Part shown: in pieces, positions 63,100-64,000 of the stretch
Layout: each line of letters begins with the position of its first letter
Position numbering within the stretch: the first letter of the stretch is position 1
NCBI RefSeq assembly: GCF_003590095.1
Contig: NC_039480.1
Coordinates: 12,873,328 to 12,937,327, forward strand
Length of the DNA stretch: 64,000 bases
Source: Trichoplusia ni
Lineage: Eukaryota; Arthropoda; Insecta; Lepidoptera; Noctuidae
Direction of reading: 5' to 3'
The notes under the pieces: model-generated
Database searches by the model: none
What the model was told of the DNA's origin: nothing
Seen by the model: the letters and a program-made list of their open reading frames with translations, nothing else
Program-made: the position numbers and the translations under genes

Positions 63100-64000
63100 C
63101 TATTGGCAAAGAATATACTAAATATTTAAAATATATTTGATTTAATTTATAACCGTGATAAAGATGACTGCACTAGCAAGGGGACCGAGGTGCAATGGTA
63201 ACAATAACAATGTAATTTGCACATCCTATTTGTGATTGGTTGACGACTCAAATTGGATAACCACCATTCAATGCGAACTACTCAGAATTGTTTATATCGT
63301 GAATAGGGGAGGTCTAACTGCAGCGGTTATCTCTGATATGATAATCCGAGTACCTATTTTACTTTCGATCATAGTAGTTTCATATCAATTATCAGTAAGG
63401 CCAATGTACTAAGATGGTAAATAAAAACAAAACTATCTAAATAGGTACATTAGGATTAACTTCCCAGTATTTTATTACAACTCTAGCTGGTTTCATCTTT
63501 ATAAAAAGTGATGGGTAAAATGTTTTAAGTTTTTGTAACATAAACATGTGATGAACTTTTAATTCAAAACATGCTACTGACCACTCACATAGTACATGGC
63601 ATGGCAAACAATCGAGTGTGCAGCTAGTGGTATATAATCTAACTTATATAGCATGGGCAGAATATTGATGTATTCATCTCTGTACATTTAAATCCATGGT
63701 TGAAAGATAATAAGTTATTTTTTCAGTTTTTTTTTTCATGCCAATATATGATAAAGACTTATACTCTCCAATTTAAATATGTAAGTGTGAGATGCAAGGT
63801 ATGATACAGGAGAACATCATGAACAAAGCTTATAAGCCATCCACTAATGAGCCTTCAGGATTCAGGCCTTTGTATACACAGTGGGTTATACAAAGTTCAT
63901 GAAACCAGAATCCAATATTTGTATGAAAAATGATATTTCAATCCCTTCTTACAAAATGAAACTTCAGATATGTTCAGTTGTTTCTAAGCATGTCCATAAC
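63100..64000 (-). other. Upstream MARF1 intron, 5' exon not located
   Basis: The acceptor AG at 63100-63101 shows that transcription of MARF1 begins further to the right. I looked for a coding exon ending in phase 1 with a good donor and found none I can support. The stretch is AT-rich with no recognised repeat. Confidence 0.5.

Noticed and set aside
63580..63610. Possible 5' coding exon of MARF1 ending at a GTGAGT donor on the minus strand
   Set aside because: Its ATG leaves a reading phase that does not fit the phase-1 start of exon 62942-63099.

Overview
The window looks like nuclear DNA from a moth or butterfly (Lepidoptera). It is AT-rich, and its genes are split by conventional GT-AG introns. 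It is littered with repeat remnants that I recognise from lepidopteran genomes: 5'-truncated RTE-type retrotransposon tails ending in GEAYVQQW and a GAT-repeat tail, tRNA-derived SINEs, and short elements ending near 'CGCGGGCAACAGCTAG'. I see nothing bacterial or viral.

Layout. From 1 to about 40.3 kb lies the 5' part of one minus-strand gene with very long introns. A first coding exon (40124-40300) encodes an N-terminal membrane anchor. A phase-compatible second exon (18453-18556) follows 21.6 kb downstream, and the rest of the gene lies beyond the left edge. The gene looks like a type II Golgi-type membrane protein, possibly a glycosyltransferase family 92 member. Its introns hold almost all of the repeats: MITE-like elements, SINEs, retrotransposon tails and hairpins. 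From 44481 to 45963 is a complete four-exon plus-strand gene for mitochondrial complex I subunit NDUFB10. Convergent to it, 48977-63099 holds 18 minus-strand exons of MARF1 (meiosis regulator and mRNA stability factor 1), complete at the 3' end but missing its first exon(s). The visible 1203 residues read NYN nuclease domain, RRM1, proline-rich linker, RRM2, eight tandem LOTUS/OST-HTH repeats and a short basic tail.

Function. The three genes are not an operon or a pathway. NDUFB10 is housekeeping respiration, MARF1 is post-transcriptional RNA control (germline in studied animals), and the left gene is probably secretory-pathway. I found no evidence for an undescribed multi-gene system. The points most worth a second look are a homologous phase-2 intron position inside two MARF1 LOTUS repeats, the very GC-rich LOTUS 6-8 exons, a pre-miRNA-like hairpin at 12269-12372, a perfect 29-bp-arm palindrome at 17114-17174, an isolated well-spliced exon-like block at 36027-36161, and a 61-bp RTE insertion with its target-site duplication still readable.
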